This document shows, in pieces, positions 33,450-48,400 of a DNA stretch of 64,000 nt (its first letter is position 1; the number at the start of each line of letters is the position of its first letter). The notes beneath the pieces were generated by a model. It saw nothing but the letters and a program-made list of their open reading frames with translations. It did not search any database and was not told the origin of the DNA. Both the position numbers and the translations under genes were made by a program. Source of the stretch: Candidatus Omnitrophota bacterium (GTDB taxonomy: Bacteria > Omnitrophota > Gorgyraeia > Zapsychrales > Zapsychraceae); NCBI GenBank assembly GCA_018062515.1, contig JAGOSC010000003.1, positions 1 through 64,000 of the forward strand. The letters are read 5' to 3'.

Positions 33450-36400
33450 CTATTTCCAAGCAATTTGCATATCGATCGACGGATAGTTTAATACCAGGAT
33501 GGGTTCGCCATTTTCATCAATCAGAATTTCATTTTCACCTAAATGAATACGGTCATAATATAAATTCGGAATCGACATAAACTTGCGGTTGCCTTCATCT
33601 AAGATACTTTCCTGATAAGTTTTTTCTTCTTCCAAGAAAACGCCCGACGGAATTTTAACCGGCAGCGGTGTGATGGTGATGGGAACCATAAAAATATCCA
33701 TCATTTTCAGTTGTTCGATGAGAAGGTCTTCCTGATCAAAAAATTCTAAAGGAACATGAATAGACTTTTCAATCGGAATAATATTGAACTCTATGTACGG
33801 CCGGCCGGGAACTTCCTCGACGGGTTCTGGAGGTAAATATTGAGATAAAAAGTTTAAGTATTTGATCGTATACATGTGATCTGGTATTGCTGTCAACGGA
33901 ACTTCCAGGAATAAAGGATACGGAAGTTGTGTGGGTTTATAGTCCAACGTTATGACGATCGGCATGACCTTTGGAATGTAAACTGGCCTAATAATATACT
34001 TTTCTCCAAAAACAAAATTCGTTTTAAACGGGAGTGGATCCCAAATATATGGGACAAGGTCAAAGGTTTGAGATATCTGTACACTAATTGAATTCACAAT
34101 GTATTGAAGATCCTGCACCTCATACTCACTTTGTGTATTATTTGAGGATAAAGAAATATTGCTTTGATTTGACCGGCCATATTCTTTCGTCATTTCGTCA
34201 GTAAATTCTGTTTTTCCTTCTTGGCTGTATAATTTTTCTTCTCCAGGTGAATTTTTACCTCTCGGGGTAATTTCGCCCATTCTTGTTAAAAATGCATCGA
34301 TCATATGATCAGCTGGATGAGAAAGGCCAAATATACTCATCAAATAAGCTTTGTTCGCCCCTCTTTGATTATTATTTTTTATATACAAAAGTATAGGCCA
34401 TGGAGCATTACCGCGATCATCAAAATATTCTTCGTAATTAACGACATATCGAAAATCCCAACGATTATCCGCCCGATATTTTTGCTGAGCTAATCGCCGA
34501 TCATTCATTGGTCTTTCGTTTTCATTCACGACCAGAGCCCGATCGTTCATCAAGGCAAAAACATCAGCCCATTCAGGATTATTTAACCGGTCTTTCATAT
34601 ATTGTTGCCATGTTTCGCGCTTATCTAATTTAAACCGCTGGACGATTTGTTCAATGTAACGCATATCTTTTTCTCTGACTTTTTGATCATAAAAGTTTCT
34701 CCACGCAGCCGTTTTTTCAATATTACTTTCTTCCATTTCCGGCTCTCCGCGGGTTAAATCAAGTTTTAGAGCTAAAAAAGCTTGATCATCATTGCCGTCG
34801 ACGCTGTCCCCGGTGTTAGTCGCTGCATAGAAAACAGCGCTTTTACGTCCATATCCCTTACCTCTTTCAGATTCACGGACAGCTTGAACCACAATATTCT
34901 GATTCTGACGGACATCCTTCATACGCTGCAGGACAATGACAACGTTGGCCCGTATAGAAGCGGCCAATTTATTCATGTACTCGATAAGGAAATCATATAC
35001 CAACTCAATATAATTAATGATCCTGAAAAGAATATCAAAAATACTATTCAAGAATTGTTTACCTTTTGCATGTGAAATAACCAGCGGCACATCAGCGAAT
35101 TCTTTATTTACATCGATAAAATCATTGATTCGGTAAATTTCTTTTTCTATTGAACGATGAGCAATCATCGATTCCACATTCCATTCCGGCATGCCCAACG
35201 GTGTGTATTTTTTTATGTCAATCGACGGGCTATTTTGTTCCACATATAAAAACAGATAGCTTAACCGCTTCGTATTTTCTTTTTTATTGGCGCCGGATTG
35301 ATTGTTCATCAAGACAAAAACGACAGCCCATTCAGGATTATTTAACCGGTCTTTCATATATTGCTGCCATGTTTCGCGCTTATCTAATTTAAACCGCTGG
35401 ACGATTTGTTCAATGTAGCGCATATCTTTTTCTCTGACTTTTTGATCATAAAAATTTCTCCACGCGGAAATCTTTTCAGAATTACTGTCATTCATTTCCG
35501 GCTCACCGCGGGTTAAATCAAGTTTTAGAGCTAAGAAAGCTTGATCATCATTACCATCGACGCTGTCCCCGGTGTTCGTTGCTGCATAGAACACAGCGCT
35601 GTATTCTTTTGGATTATTGTTCTGATCCGATGATTCCTCTCTAATTGAAACTGGCAAAGCGATTTGATTCGGATAATTATTTCCGATGGTACGGAACGGT
35701 TTCAAACCGTTCCCTACTGTTCCCGTGACATTAAAAAACAAATCTTCAATTAATCGGGTTAAATATTCAATCCAAAAATCTAATAACGTTTTTCTCTTAA
35801 CTTTTGATTCAGGGATGGCATATTCCGTCAGTGATGGTGAATGTTTAGCAGGTATTACATTGGCAATATTGATTGTAATAATATTAAGAGGCACTTCATG
35901 GAATTCGCCGCTTGCCTGAATTTCTTTTTCAATCGCCGGTTGTCCGCTTATTTTTAAACTGTCTTTAACAATCATCGGTTTATCCGCATACATCGGCACA
36001 GTGATTTCTTCTATATTAGATTCCAACAATTTATTCGCCTCATTTAACAATTCATTCATTTGTCGATTATCATTCAACATATCATTAACCAATGATTTTA
36101 ATTCCTTAACTTTATTTGGATCTTTCGACGGTGTTTGTTCTTTCAGTAAGTTGAAAACAATCGCCCAAGCCGGATTATTTAATCGGTCCTTCTTATATTG
36201 CTGCCATGTTTCGCGTTGATCTAATTTAAATCGTTGGGCAATTTGCTCAATATAACGCATATCCTTCTCGGCGATTTTCTTATCGTAGAAATTTCTCCAC
36301 GCGGCCGCTTTGTCTGGTGTTGTTTCAAACATTTCCGGCTCACCACGGGTTAAATCAAGCATCTTGGCTAATTGCGCTTGATCATCACTGCCGCTCATAC

Positions 36401-39400
36401 TGTCACCGGTATTGGTTGAAACAACGAAGACCGATCCAACTGGGCTTGTTTTGTTTTGTACGTCTTGTTTAAATGTTGGTTCGGCATTTTGATGAGAATC
36501 ACTTCTATACTCGACAGGCTCTTGAGTTTTTCTCGTCGGATGCATGGCCGAGAATTCACCCAAGAATAATTGTTTTAAATAATTAACCATCATGTCAAAC
36601 CAAGAGAATAATTGATCAATACGAATTGTGATGACGGTTTCTTCTTCAGTAGCGATCGACGGCAAGAAGAATGGAACTTGTTTCGGTGATCCGATGCGCG
36701 CTATACGAGAAGATAAGTCTTCCGGTGGTAAAATCATGGATTTAACTGCGTCTGCTAAGAGATTAAGTTTGATTTGTTTAATGTCGCGTTCAGCGATCAT
36801 GGCTTGATCGTCGCCTTTTGCCTTTTCGGAAGTCAAATCATGACCTTCAATCTTCGCTTGTGATGGATCAACTAAATGCGCGATCATTTCTTGCGGTATG
36901 ACGGCGGTGAACTGTTTATTATCCATTTTATAAAGTTCTAATTCTTTAAACTTAATATTCATCATTTCTGTTAGTTTCTGTAACTGTGCTTTGGTGCCTA
37001 CTGCTATATGAGTATACGCTCCAATCTTTTCACCGATCTGCTCGTCGAGAATGACTTTATTCCTATCCCATAGAGAGAATATTGTCTTGACCAACTTGAC
37101 ATCACCTAACATAAGATGATCTTGGTCAACTTCAACAAAACCATTTTCCGTAAATGAATGGAAAATACCTTGATGAATAACACCGCCGGAAGTCGGCTGC
37201 ACATAATAAGGATTGTCGCTGGCTTCAATTTGCGGATCATGATATCCGGCATTCTCGTCGACTAAACCAAGCATTTTAAGCATCTTGCGTTGTATAACCA
37301 TATTTTGCGCGTCATTCCTTCTTGATTTTTGAACAGGATTATTTGGACCACCGACGACGTGAAGACCAATCAACTCATGCAGCATAGCTTCTGCTCGTCG
37401 TTGATCGGTATATTGTTCGCCGGACATTTCTTTCGGATTTAAACCGATATCTTTCAGGAATCCATCATTTAGATCAGAAGCCTTGGTCACAATAACGTTA
37501 TTGTTATCTTCGTCGGCAAAACCGGCCGGGAATGAACTTTTCATGATGTGTTCAAATGTAATTCTTTGGGCCGGGCTCATACCTTTAAGAATATTCAAAT
37601 CACCTAAACTCTTGAAATCAAGATCAAATTCATTTCCGACGAGGATATCGTTAATATCTGCGATCATTTCTGAGGTGTAATCCTTAAATTCCAATTTCTC
37701 AATTTCTTCAATAGCGTTTTCCGCGAAGTGAGGAGTCAATTTAGTGATTATCTGGTCATAAATTTTTTGATCAAATAATCGTTGTTGTTCATCCTTGAAC
37801 TGGTTCATCATGTTAATGGTTTCCTGAGCACCCAGATTGATCAAGGCTAATACATCAATTGATGAATCATTTGGATCAAGCGCGCGCTTCATCATTTCTC
37901 TTAGGTCTTTCACCAATGCATGGAAGTTGGCCGTCATTTTCTCTGGTTGAGCGAGCACATCATCCAATCGTTTCACGATAATTTGAGCAGAGCGGTAATA
38001 AGGCGATTGTTCCGGATCTGTTGGATTAATTTCGCTGATCTTGACGGCCGCGCCCATCAATTTCTGCATATATAGATTCCAGACTTGGAAATATCCGACA
38101 AAATTATTATCGTTGGCGCGTTTGTCGTCGATCTCAAAGGCGCGTTCAAATCCAGCTTTTGTTACCCGCTTGGTTAGAACAGGCGATTTTTTATTCTTTG
38201 TTTCAATTTTCGTATGGATCACTTCATCATTATTGAAATGAACAAACGCATGCGCTTTTTCCGTTCCCTTAATATCGACTTGTACGACATTAGGAACGCC
38301 GTTCTCATTAATTTCATAAACGGCCCGGCTGACTTTAAGTTGACTGTCAAATGAGTCTTTCACATCTAATTCAAATTGATGATTCTTGTCTGTTCGGTTC
38401 ACACGATTATCAAATATGACCAGATCCCGTCCGATTAATGTGAAACTATGCATTAATTTTCTGTATTCTTTCTCAGTTTGATCAAAGAACTTGGCATCCA
38501 AACCTTTTTCATAGCGTTTTGCGTCGATGGTCACACTTTGCGCTAAAATTTGTTTTTCTAAAATTAAATCTCCAGAGTCTTCCACTGTTTTGGTAATCCA
38601 TAAAGGTAAGTAAGTACGTTTATTTGTTCCATTTTCTTGGTACTTATATACAAATTGTTTTTGATAAGCAATTCGTCCATTTTGTATCGGTACAATTTTA
38701 CGATTATATTGATCGCTGCCTTCATTGTGCTCAACAAATGTAACAGCGAGGGCATTTTGTGTTAAAGAATTCAGGATCAAATTATTTTCATAAACCAATG
38801 TTTGACCATTCGGCAAATAGCCTCCGAAGTTTAGTTTGATCGGCTTATATTGATTATTTGCCGACATACTAACAGCATTCGCAGCGACGACGACTTGCTG
38901 TCCCTCTTCGTTTGTATCGAAGGCCGTGGCTTCGTAAGTTTCAAAACCTGTGCCGGCATCAATGGAAACATTCATAGACGTTGTACTTGATCGGTTCAAA
39001 TGCGTGATGATTCTTTGTTCGGTGCTTTCGGTAATCAATTGATTGATTTTCTGATTAACTTCCTTCTCGGTGATGCGTCCAGATTGGCTCTTGGCGGCGG
39101 AAACCACACTATGGATTTGTGATCTGACTTCAAGCGTTTTAAGAATGGTTTCACCTAAAAATCTTAATCGTTTAATATCACCGTCGGCCAATGCTTGTTT
39201 AATATCTCGCCGTAACGTTAAGTTGATGTCAGGATCGTTATGAATACTCATGATGATTTTGGCTTTATTATTATCCAAACGTCCGATACCTGAGTCTTTC
39301 ACTAAGTTTGAACGATAAATAAACTGAAGGAATTCAGCTAATGCCGTCGATCCGACAAATATTGTATTAGCTTTTGTTGGCGCATCTCCTCGTATCTTGG

Positions 39401-42400
39401 CTAAAATATTGGTTCCACCGGAAAGACCTAACTCGACGATGACTAATTCCATGTCTGGGTTATTTTGTGCTTCACGGACTAATTCAATCGCCTTTCTTTC
39501 CTGAAGAACATCCGGCTCGCCACGTAATTTCGCGTCTTCGCCGACGAGAACAATTAATTTTTCTTTATCAAATTTCACTTTTTCACCGTTCATCAATTCA
39601 ATTTCTTTGACTCTAAAGACATGATCTGTGCCTTCGACCAAATGACCTGATTTCTTTAATCGTTCAGTTAATTTCTTGAAGCCTAAAGCGTTCCACAGAG
39701 AAACTAACGTAACTCTGGTATCTTTTGTGTTCATTTCTGGATGAGTTATGGCTTTTGATATGACATCAACAATCGGATCTCCCGGTCTATCGTGGCTCGC
39801 CGGCGTTAAATCAAATTCTATTTTCGCTGATTCCGGAAGACCAGGTTCTTTACCTAAACGGAAAATCCTCATTCCTTGCATTTCCGCCGATAAACGCATG
39901 GATTCCGCCGTCGCTGTCATACCTATACCACCAGCGACCAAACGATGGACATCTGCCGGTTTGACAGCATTTTCGACTTTTGACAATGCCGCAGTCAAGT
40001 AATGATCCATGCTGAGTTTTTCCATAATAACTATGGCGCGGGCTGTATGAGCATCGCCTGGAATCGTTCCCGGTTGAGAGAATTTATTAGCGGTCAACAT
40101 GTAAATACCAAGATCACTATCCGGATCTAGGCCATGAATCGGATTGTCACGGGCAAATATCATTTCGATAAACGCATTCACCTGTTTGATAATTTCTTCA
40201 CGAGTTTCCTCAAAAACTTCTTTTCCGTTTTCTTTCAATTTATTTAATTCTTCTTTATATTCTTTAGAGAATTTCGCCAATGGACTTAATTTTTCGCCAT
40301 CCTTCACGAAGGAACGAAGAACCGGGCGTCCATATTGGTCTGTATCGAAAATTAATTCTTTTTGGCCTTTAACTTCAGCCAGCATTTTCATGATGATTTT
40401 TTCTTTGATTTCATCCAGCGGCTTCATCAATTCAAGTTCATGTAGTTTTTCTTTTGCCTCTTTATCGCCGAGCTTAACTTTCGCTTGTAATTCTTGACGT
40501 TCTCTATTTCCCTTAATTAAGTCAGCGGAACGTTCGTTAGCATCTGTTTCGTCGCTGATTTCAAAAACGCGTTTTCCGATAACCTTATTTAATATTTTGC
40601 GTGAAACTAATTCTTTAGAATCTTTGAAATCTCCGACGTTAATACCGTCCTTAAAGATAAAGTTATCTTTTTGCTTAATACGGCGTATACCGTTCTTTTC
40701 GCGTATTTCTTTCAGCAATGGATGATTCATAAATCGGTCCACTAATTTTTCCGGAATATTTACCAAAATAATTATCTTGCCATTTGTTTTTCTATATAAC
40801 CAGCGGGCAAAAGCGGCCGATAAGTCAGATTTACCAATACCGGCATCGGCGGCGTTAATGTCAAATCGGCCTTTTCCGTTTAAAAACGCGCGGGCAGATT
40901 CCAAAAATACCTTGGCCGCGTGAATCTGAGCCAAGCGGTTTTTGGACAGATCATAGAGTTCAATTCCGCCTTCGCTGACTGGCGTGGATTCCATATCACG
41001 TTTAACTTCGACGAGAATTTCGTATAATTCCAAAGTTTCCTTATCCAATTGACTCAAATCTTTCTTCAGTTTAAGTTCTTTAACTTTATTTTCATCGTTA
41101 AACAGACGTTCCACTTCTTTAGATACTTCAATATAGTGTTCATTGATTTTTTCCGTTGATTTTGTTTCCGTCGGAGTTTTACGAATAGATGATTCAGCCG
41201 CGCCGCGTTTGTTTTCCTTGATGAGCCTTGGATCAAATCGATTAATGAAATTTTTCATTAATGATTTTTTCGATTTCTTGGCGATCATACTTCTATCTTT
41301 AGTCGACGTCGTTTCTTTTGCTTCCACCTTGGAACTGAACATTTCCTTTAGAATTCTTAACATCTTTTCATACCATGATTCTTTCGGTGGAGTCGGTGAA
41401 CCATTCGATGAACCTGAACCTAAAGTACCATTAGATGATGAAGGATTATTACCGCCGTTATTACCTGAAGATAAACCGCCACGACCACCTGTTCCGAAGA
41501 AACCGCCCATAGCCATTGCGGTCATTATGGATACATGTTCGCCGGAATTCATCCAAGTCGTTAAAACGTAACCGGCGACCGCTGAAATAATTACCGGTCC
41601 GACGGAGTTTCTGTCCAACACTCGTTTGATCTTATAGAATAATTGTTGAGCTGAATCTTTTGTTACACGTTTAGCTTTGCGATGTGTGACGACGGACGCG
41701 ATCAAACTGCCTAAAGTTAATAAGATAAATAATACGGAGACAGCCGCCTGATTCTTTTGTCCCGATTCCCCAATCGTAACTCCAGTTTTAGCGAAATAGG
41801 CGCTTTCTCCATAGTTTTGTCGACGAGATGATGTAATAACAGGGGCAAGACCATGAACTTTAGTTTTCGATTCCCCAATCGTATCCTTAGTTTCACTATG
41901 GTCATTGCCCCTGTTGAAATAAAGGACAGCGTCATTCAGTTTCGATTCCCCAATCTTAACTTTAGTTACACTCAATGAATGTGTGACGCTGCCTTTAATA
42001 TTTGTTTCTGAAATTAAGTTGTCTAAATGAATTGATTGTCCTTTAGCCACATTCATCGACGAGATATAGAGCATGAAACCGATCATAAACGGCGTAAAAT
42101 ACTTCAAAACACGTTTGATCAAGCTTGTTTGTTTCGTCGATGTTTGTTCTAATTCTTTATCAAGACCAGCCTCAATCACAGCTGGAGCATATTCAATCGG
42201 TGTGCCGTCACGTCTGGCTATAAAATAATTCTTGATATGACCAGGGTGATCACGGTCAAAAGCGACAATGGCTTCAACAATATCAGACACATATTGGCTT
42301 CGATTTTCACTGCTCTTAGGTACAATAAACATCTTTCCTTTAACGAGGCCTAAAGCAATAGCGACGAGACTCAGAGCTGCCGTTCCTTCCACCTTAATAC

Positions 42401-45400
42401 CAAACTTTTGATATAGAGCCATGCCGTAATAAGAGTCAATATTTGTCATACGGAAAGCGCCATCCGCATATTCACGTAGGCGATTCATAGCGCCGGGTTC
42501 CGGTGTCGCCGCGTTACCGTCGGAGGCTATCCCTTCATGCATCTCCCCAGTCGTTTCTGTAATCATTTGGATAGGTTCGCCAACTGGAACATTCTTGTTA
42601 GCTTCGAGTGTCATGTAACTCAAATCCGCAGGCGCTGTCGTAAATACGTACAAATGCGCTTGATTAATCATCGTCTTCACTTGAAGCCCGGCGCCGGCCG
42701 CCCAGCCACCTGAACCCATCGGCATAAGCACAACCAATTCACCATCTTTAAACCCTTTTATGGTAAACGATTTACCTTCTTTAAGCGCTGTCCTGCCAGC
42801 TGAATCTCCTTTATCTTTATCAAAATTATTTGGATCATATACTTCACCCGTTTCGGAATTTGTGACTTCATAACCACTCATGATTAAATCTTCCAACAAT
42901 TGACGTACAATTTCCAAACCGCATGCCGAGTAACCTGAAAGGACCCATTCATATTTGGTTTTGTCAGCATGGCCGATTTGTAAATTCTCTTCCGGATTTT
43001 CGGCCACTAATTTCTCGACCTCTTCCAAAGCATGCTTATAACTCTTAAATTTGTCGATCAAAGTTCCAATTCCACCGGCACGCTCAATGTTATCTGCTTT
43101 GTGTTTCATAATCGGACCTGAGAAAACCAGGCCTTTCAGCTTCTTAATTGCTGCTTCGAATTTTGCTTCACTTAAACCACCTAATGGTTCTCCGCTCAAT
43201 ATTTCTTTAAATACATCTCTGGCGGCAAGTTCCTTATAGGTATTAACAAACCACTGATAGCCTTTCTTCTCATAAATTTCTATAACCGCACGTACAGCCG
43301 TAACCGTGGCCAATCCATGATTACCAGTCGAAACGGCAATAACTTGTTTCGGAATTCTTCCTAAAAGAATGCGGATAAAAACTTCTACTGGCGCGCGATT
43401 TTTGAATGATCCGGTACGGTATAGCCATTCAAATAATTCGACAACAAAACCACTTGTTTCGTCTTTAAATTTCACTTCGACAGGTCGGCCAACAATGTCG
43501 GATAGAAAATCGTTCATGCCTTTTATTGTGTAAAAATGTGTTACGACTTTAGAAACCATGCCGAATATACGCTGAAGTATTAAGGAAAGTCTAACTTTCG
43601 CAAGTGTGATACCGCCTTCTTCTCTTCTAGCCTTAGCTTCAGCATGCGATAACGGAGTTAATTCAACATAATCAATTCCTTCTGGTAATTTTGTCTTTGC
43701 TCGACGAATGATATGACGGATGAATAATCCGGCGATAAGCGCTGTTCCAATAATAACAATACCAATAATAATTGTTTCGAAGCTGATCGTAGTTTTGGCA
43801 ATCACATCAGAAAGGCTTTGAGCTTGAATACCGACGGCAGCTGAGAGTGATGCCGTCATTGTCGTGAAGAATATAACGAGAGAAATTAATTTAGATCCAC
43901 TATCATTTGATTCGCTATCGGTGGAGGCGTTGAGATCGGCTTCATTTTTGATTGAATCTTCAATAGGTGTTTGCTCAACTTTGCGTGTGCCTTTGAACAC
44001 CATCATGCCCAATGGAGGCAATGTCATCGAAATGGAATTTTCACGATCATTGTATGGGATTTTTTCGGAATGTTGTCCTAACTTATTACCTATGTCACTG
44101 CCGCCGTATTTGGCAGAATCACTGTCTAAAATTGGTTCGAATTGACCAGCAAACGGTACACCGACGCGGTAATCGTTATGTACCGTCGGAGTTAAATTCG
44201 CGACAAACACAATCACTTCATCCGGATTATCACCTTTACGGCCAAAACTAATTACACTATGGTCATTATCATTAGCGATAAACTCATATCCGGCGTAATT
44301 CGAATCATATTGGTGAAGGGCTTGCTCATTCTTATATGCACGATTTAGATCGCTGAACCATTGTTGAACGCCGGCATGCAATGGATATTGCGTTAAGTTG
44401 AAATCGATACCTTGGTTATGATTCCATTCGGAATATTGGCCGAATTCTCCGCCCATAAATATTAATTTCTTACCCAACATGGCAAACATTAAACCAAATA
44501 AAAGTCTTAAGTTCGCAAACCGCTGCCATTCGTCGCCGGGCATTTTGCTGAGTAGTGAAGCTTTCATGTGAACCACTTCATCATGCGACAAGGCCAGCAC
44601 ATATTTTTCGCCGGTCATGTAGGTAAAGTAGAAGGTCAGATCATTGATGTGATATTTGCGATATATCGAATCACGTTTGAAGAATTTAAGAATATCATTC
44701 ATCCATCCCATGGCCCATTTCAGGTCAAAGCCCAAAGCTTTACTATTATTTGACGCAGTGGATTCAGTAACGCCTGGCCAAGACGTTGATTCTTCGGCGA
44801 TCATTAAGACACCCGGGAATTCTTTGTGAACCGTATCATTCAATAGTCTTAAGAAGCGGACAGCCTCGAGATTTTCATTTCCGCCATAAATATTCGGTTC
44901 CCATTCTCCAGCGTTTCGGCCATAATCCAGATGAATCATTGAGGAAACAGCATCGATGCGCATACCGTCGATGTGATAATATTCCAACCAGAAATGGACA
45001 TTGCTTAATAAGAAACTCATCACTTCATGACGTCCATAATTGAAGATCAATGTGCCCCAATCCGGATGTTCACCCTTCGATTTAGAATCATGACTATAAA
45101 GTTCAGTACCATCGAAGCGGGCTAATCCATGAGCATCTTTCGGGAAATGCGCCGGAACCCAATCAATAATGACGCCAATGCCGGCTTGATGAAGTTGATC
45201 AACCAAATATTTGAAATCATCCGGCGTTCCGTAACGTGATGTCGGAGCGAAATAATTGCTGACTTGATATCCCCATGACGGATAATAATTGTGTTCGAAT
45301 ACAGGCATCATCTCGACATGGGTAAAGCCCATGGCTTTTACATATGCAACCAGTTCAGCGGCCAATTCACGGTACGTTAAGAATCCTGTTTCTCCATTTT

Positions 45401-48400
45401 CTAGTATTTTCTTTCTGAAAGAACCCAAGTGTATTTCGTAAATTGAAATCGGATGATTGATCGATGTTTCAACTCTATTCTTCATCCATTCCCCATCATT
45501 CCATGTGTACTTCTTAACATTCACGACTTCAGAGGCTGTGCTATATTCTTTTCCTTCGGTTGGATGTTCGTTGTACTGCGCGTATGGATCCGCTTTAGTT
45601 TGAACTTGACCATCTTTACCGACGACGTGGAATTTATAACGACTTCCTTCTTTCACGCCAGCGATATAAATCGACCATACGCCGCTATCTGTATCCAATG
45701 TCATTTGATTTGATTCATGTTGGCCATTGTTAAAATCACCGATGACTGAAACGGCCTGAGCATTTGGCGCCCAGACGGCGAAATAAGTACCATATACTTT
45801 TTGTTCAGTTTCGATTAGATGAGCGCCGAGCTTTTCATAAACGCGGCTATGAGTACCTTCGTGATTGAATAAAAGTTTATCGAATCCGCCGAATTGTAAG
45901 CTATTGATTTTTTCTTGAACTAGACGAGCTTCTTCATCCAATTCGGTTTGATAGGTAAAGAATTGATCTTCACGTTGGCTGTTGAGTTTATGGGAAAGGT
46001 TGAATTCAGCGACGGCGCCGATTTCGTGGACCAAGCTGGCGGCGGCTTGAACGTCGGTTAAATATCCGCGTGTTACGTATTCAGGATGATTAGATAGGAG
46101 TATATATTCTTCATTGTTATATTCATAAACGGTAGCTAAAAATCCTTTGAATGGACCGGCGCGGACATAACCGGCGCTAACCATCGCACTCAATCGTTCA
46201 GCCATGGCTTTGTAACCGTGACTATATAAATAATCAAGCGCAATCGTAACGGCTGCATCATTGATCATTATCGTGGCCAAACGATTAATATCATTCTTTC
46301 TCGTTCTTTCTCTTATTTCTCTGAGAATAGAAATAACTTTTAGCGTTAAGCCTTCTGCTTTTAATCTCCAATCCCAATTGTTCACCGTTGTGTTAGGCTT
46401 ATTCATTCTGGCTTCTCCGCCCAAACCAAGCACATCTTGCATTTGAACAATCGCTGTATTGGCTTTTGATGACATCGCAATCTGAATTAAAGCCAAATGA
46501 ATATTTTTCTCGTTAATTTCTTTATTCAAGAATTCTTCAATCTCAATTTTTTCTTTAGCCGTGGCATCCGCAATATACCAACCGACTGTCGTGTTATTAT
46601 CATGAGTTCCGGGATAAACCACTGTATTTGAATCAACATCACCCAATCCGAACTGAAGAACTTTCATGCCAGGCAAGTTAAATTGTTTTAACAAGGCTGT
46701 TACTTTTGGCGTAATTTTATCTTCCGCGCCTAAATCCTCGGCGATAAACGGCATATCTGGGAAATCTTTTTTCAATTGATTAAACAAGTCGGCTTGTGGA
46801 CCGTCGAGCCATTTTCCATTTTTGGCTGTCTCTTCACCAGCTGGAATGGCCCAGTAAGCCACAAACCCGCGGAAATGATCCAATCGAATAATGTCGAAGA
46901 AATTAAGTTGATGGCGTAAACGGGCAACCCACCAGGCATAATTATTGTTCTTAAGCACATCCCAACGATAAAGCGGATTACCCCAAATTTGTCCAGTTTT
47001 ACTAAACGCATCAGGCGGAACTCCAGCTTTAAACTTGAGCTGATTGTTTTCAGCCAGATCAAAATACTCACGGTTAACCCAAACATCGGCGCTGTCATGG
47101 CTGACAAACATTGGGACATCTCCGATAAGACGGACATTATTTTTAGAAGCATAGCTCTTCAATTCCTTCATTTGTTTGTACAACATGAATTGTACAAACA
47201 TGACTTCTTGAATATTGTCTTTATGCTTTCGCTGATATTTCTTGATCGCCGTTTTATTTCTATTTCTTACATCTTCTTTCCAATCCCACCATGGTTTTAA
47301 TTCATTATTTTCTTTGAGAGTTCTGAATAAAGCGTAATCTTGCAACCAATCATCATTATTGGCGATAAATGTTTTAAATTCTTTTTTGTTAGCCGTTGAT
47401 TTGAAGCGTTGATAGGCAATTTTTAATAAACGCTTTTTGAATTGGACAACAGCTTCATAGTCGACGAAGTTTTCATCGCCGGATTTAAAATCAGATATTT
47501 CTTCTTCCGTCAAGAATCCGTATTCAACCAATTTTTCTAAACTGATCAATAACGGATTTAAGGCAAAGGCTGAATCGCTCAAATACGGTGAATGTTTGGT
47601 ATAACCATCCGTCGGTGATAATGGAAGCATTTGCCAAATATGTTGTTTGGCTTTGGCTAAAAGATCAATAAATAGATACGCAGCCGGTCCAAAATCTCCA
47701 ATACCATGACGTGATGGCAATGATGTCATGGACAACAATACGCCGCTTTCTTTCGCTTCCGTCACGCGCTTGACTTCTTTACGGACCGTCACTCGGGTCG
47801 GCATTTTCTCGCCGGGAACTGGACGGGCTGCATCTTTTCTGACTGGTTTTAACTCCAATTCCAAGACTAAGTAACCCTGCGGATTTAAGATCACTGTTGA
47901 GTTCTCAGTGAATGGATATTGTTCTTCACTACTTTCAAGACTGGTCCACAGGCCATTATTCTTCTCAGAAATATTCCATTCAGCTGGATTTAAGTTGAGC
48001 GTGAATGTTTGTGTTTCTTCTGAACGATTCACAATAACTAATCCCTGTTTCTGTCCGAGTTTTCGCTGGAAGACAAGTATGCCGTCTGGCAACCGACCGG
48101 TTACAATTTTATTAATTTCACCATTGCTCCATAAATCTGTACGGGTTTTGGGCAACCAATAATCATAAAATCTTCTTACATCAGGATTATTGGTTTCATT
48201 TTCAGGATGTCGTGTTACATACGTAGCGGTTGGTTTTTCCTTTGATCGTCCGTCGCGTTGACCAGAATTGATCATCACCATACCAGGTATCGTCATCATG
48301 ATGATCGCAGCAGCCATTTGCTGTTCTGTCGTCAAGAAGCTGGCTATACGTCGAGAAGGATCGTCATGATTTTCTAAGAAATGAACCGTGCGAGATAAAT

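Noticed and set aside
41143..41571. A 142-codon plus-strand frame opposite the right giant gene
   Set aside because: It is an antisense shadow of a Gly/Ser/Asn-rich linker with no ribosome site or recognisable domain.
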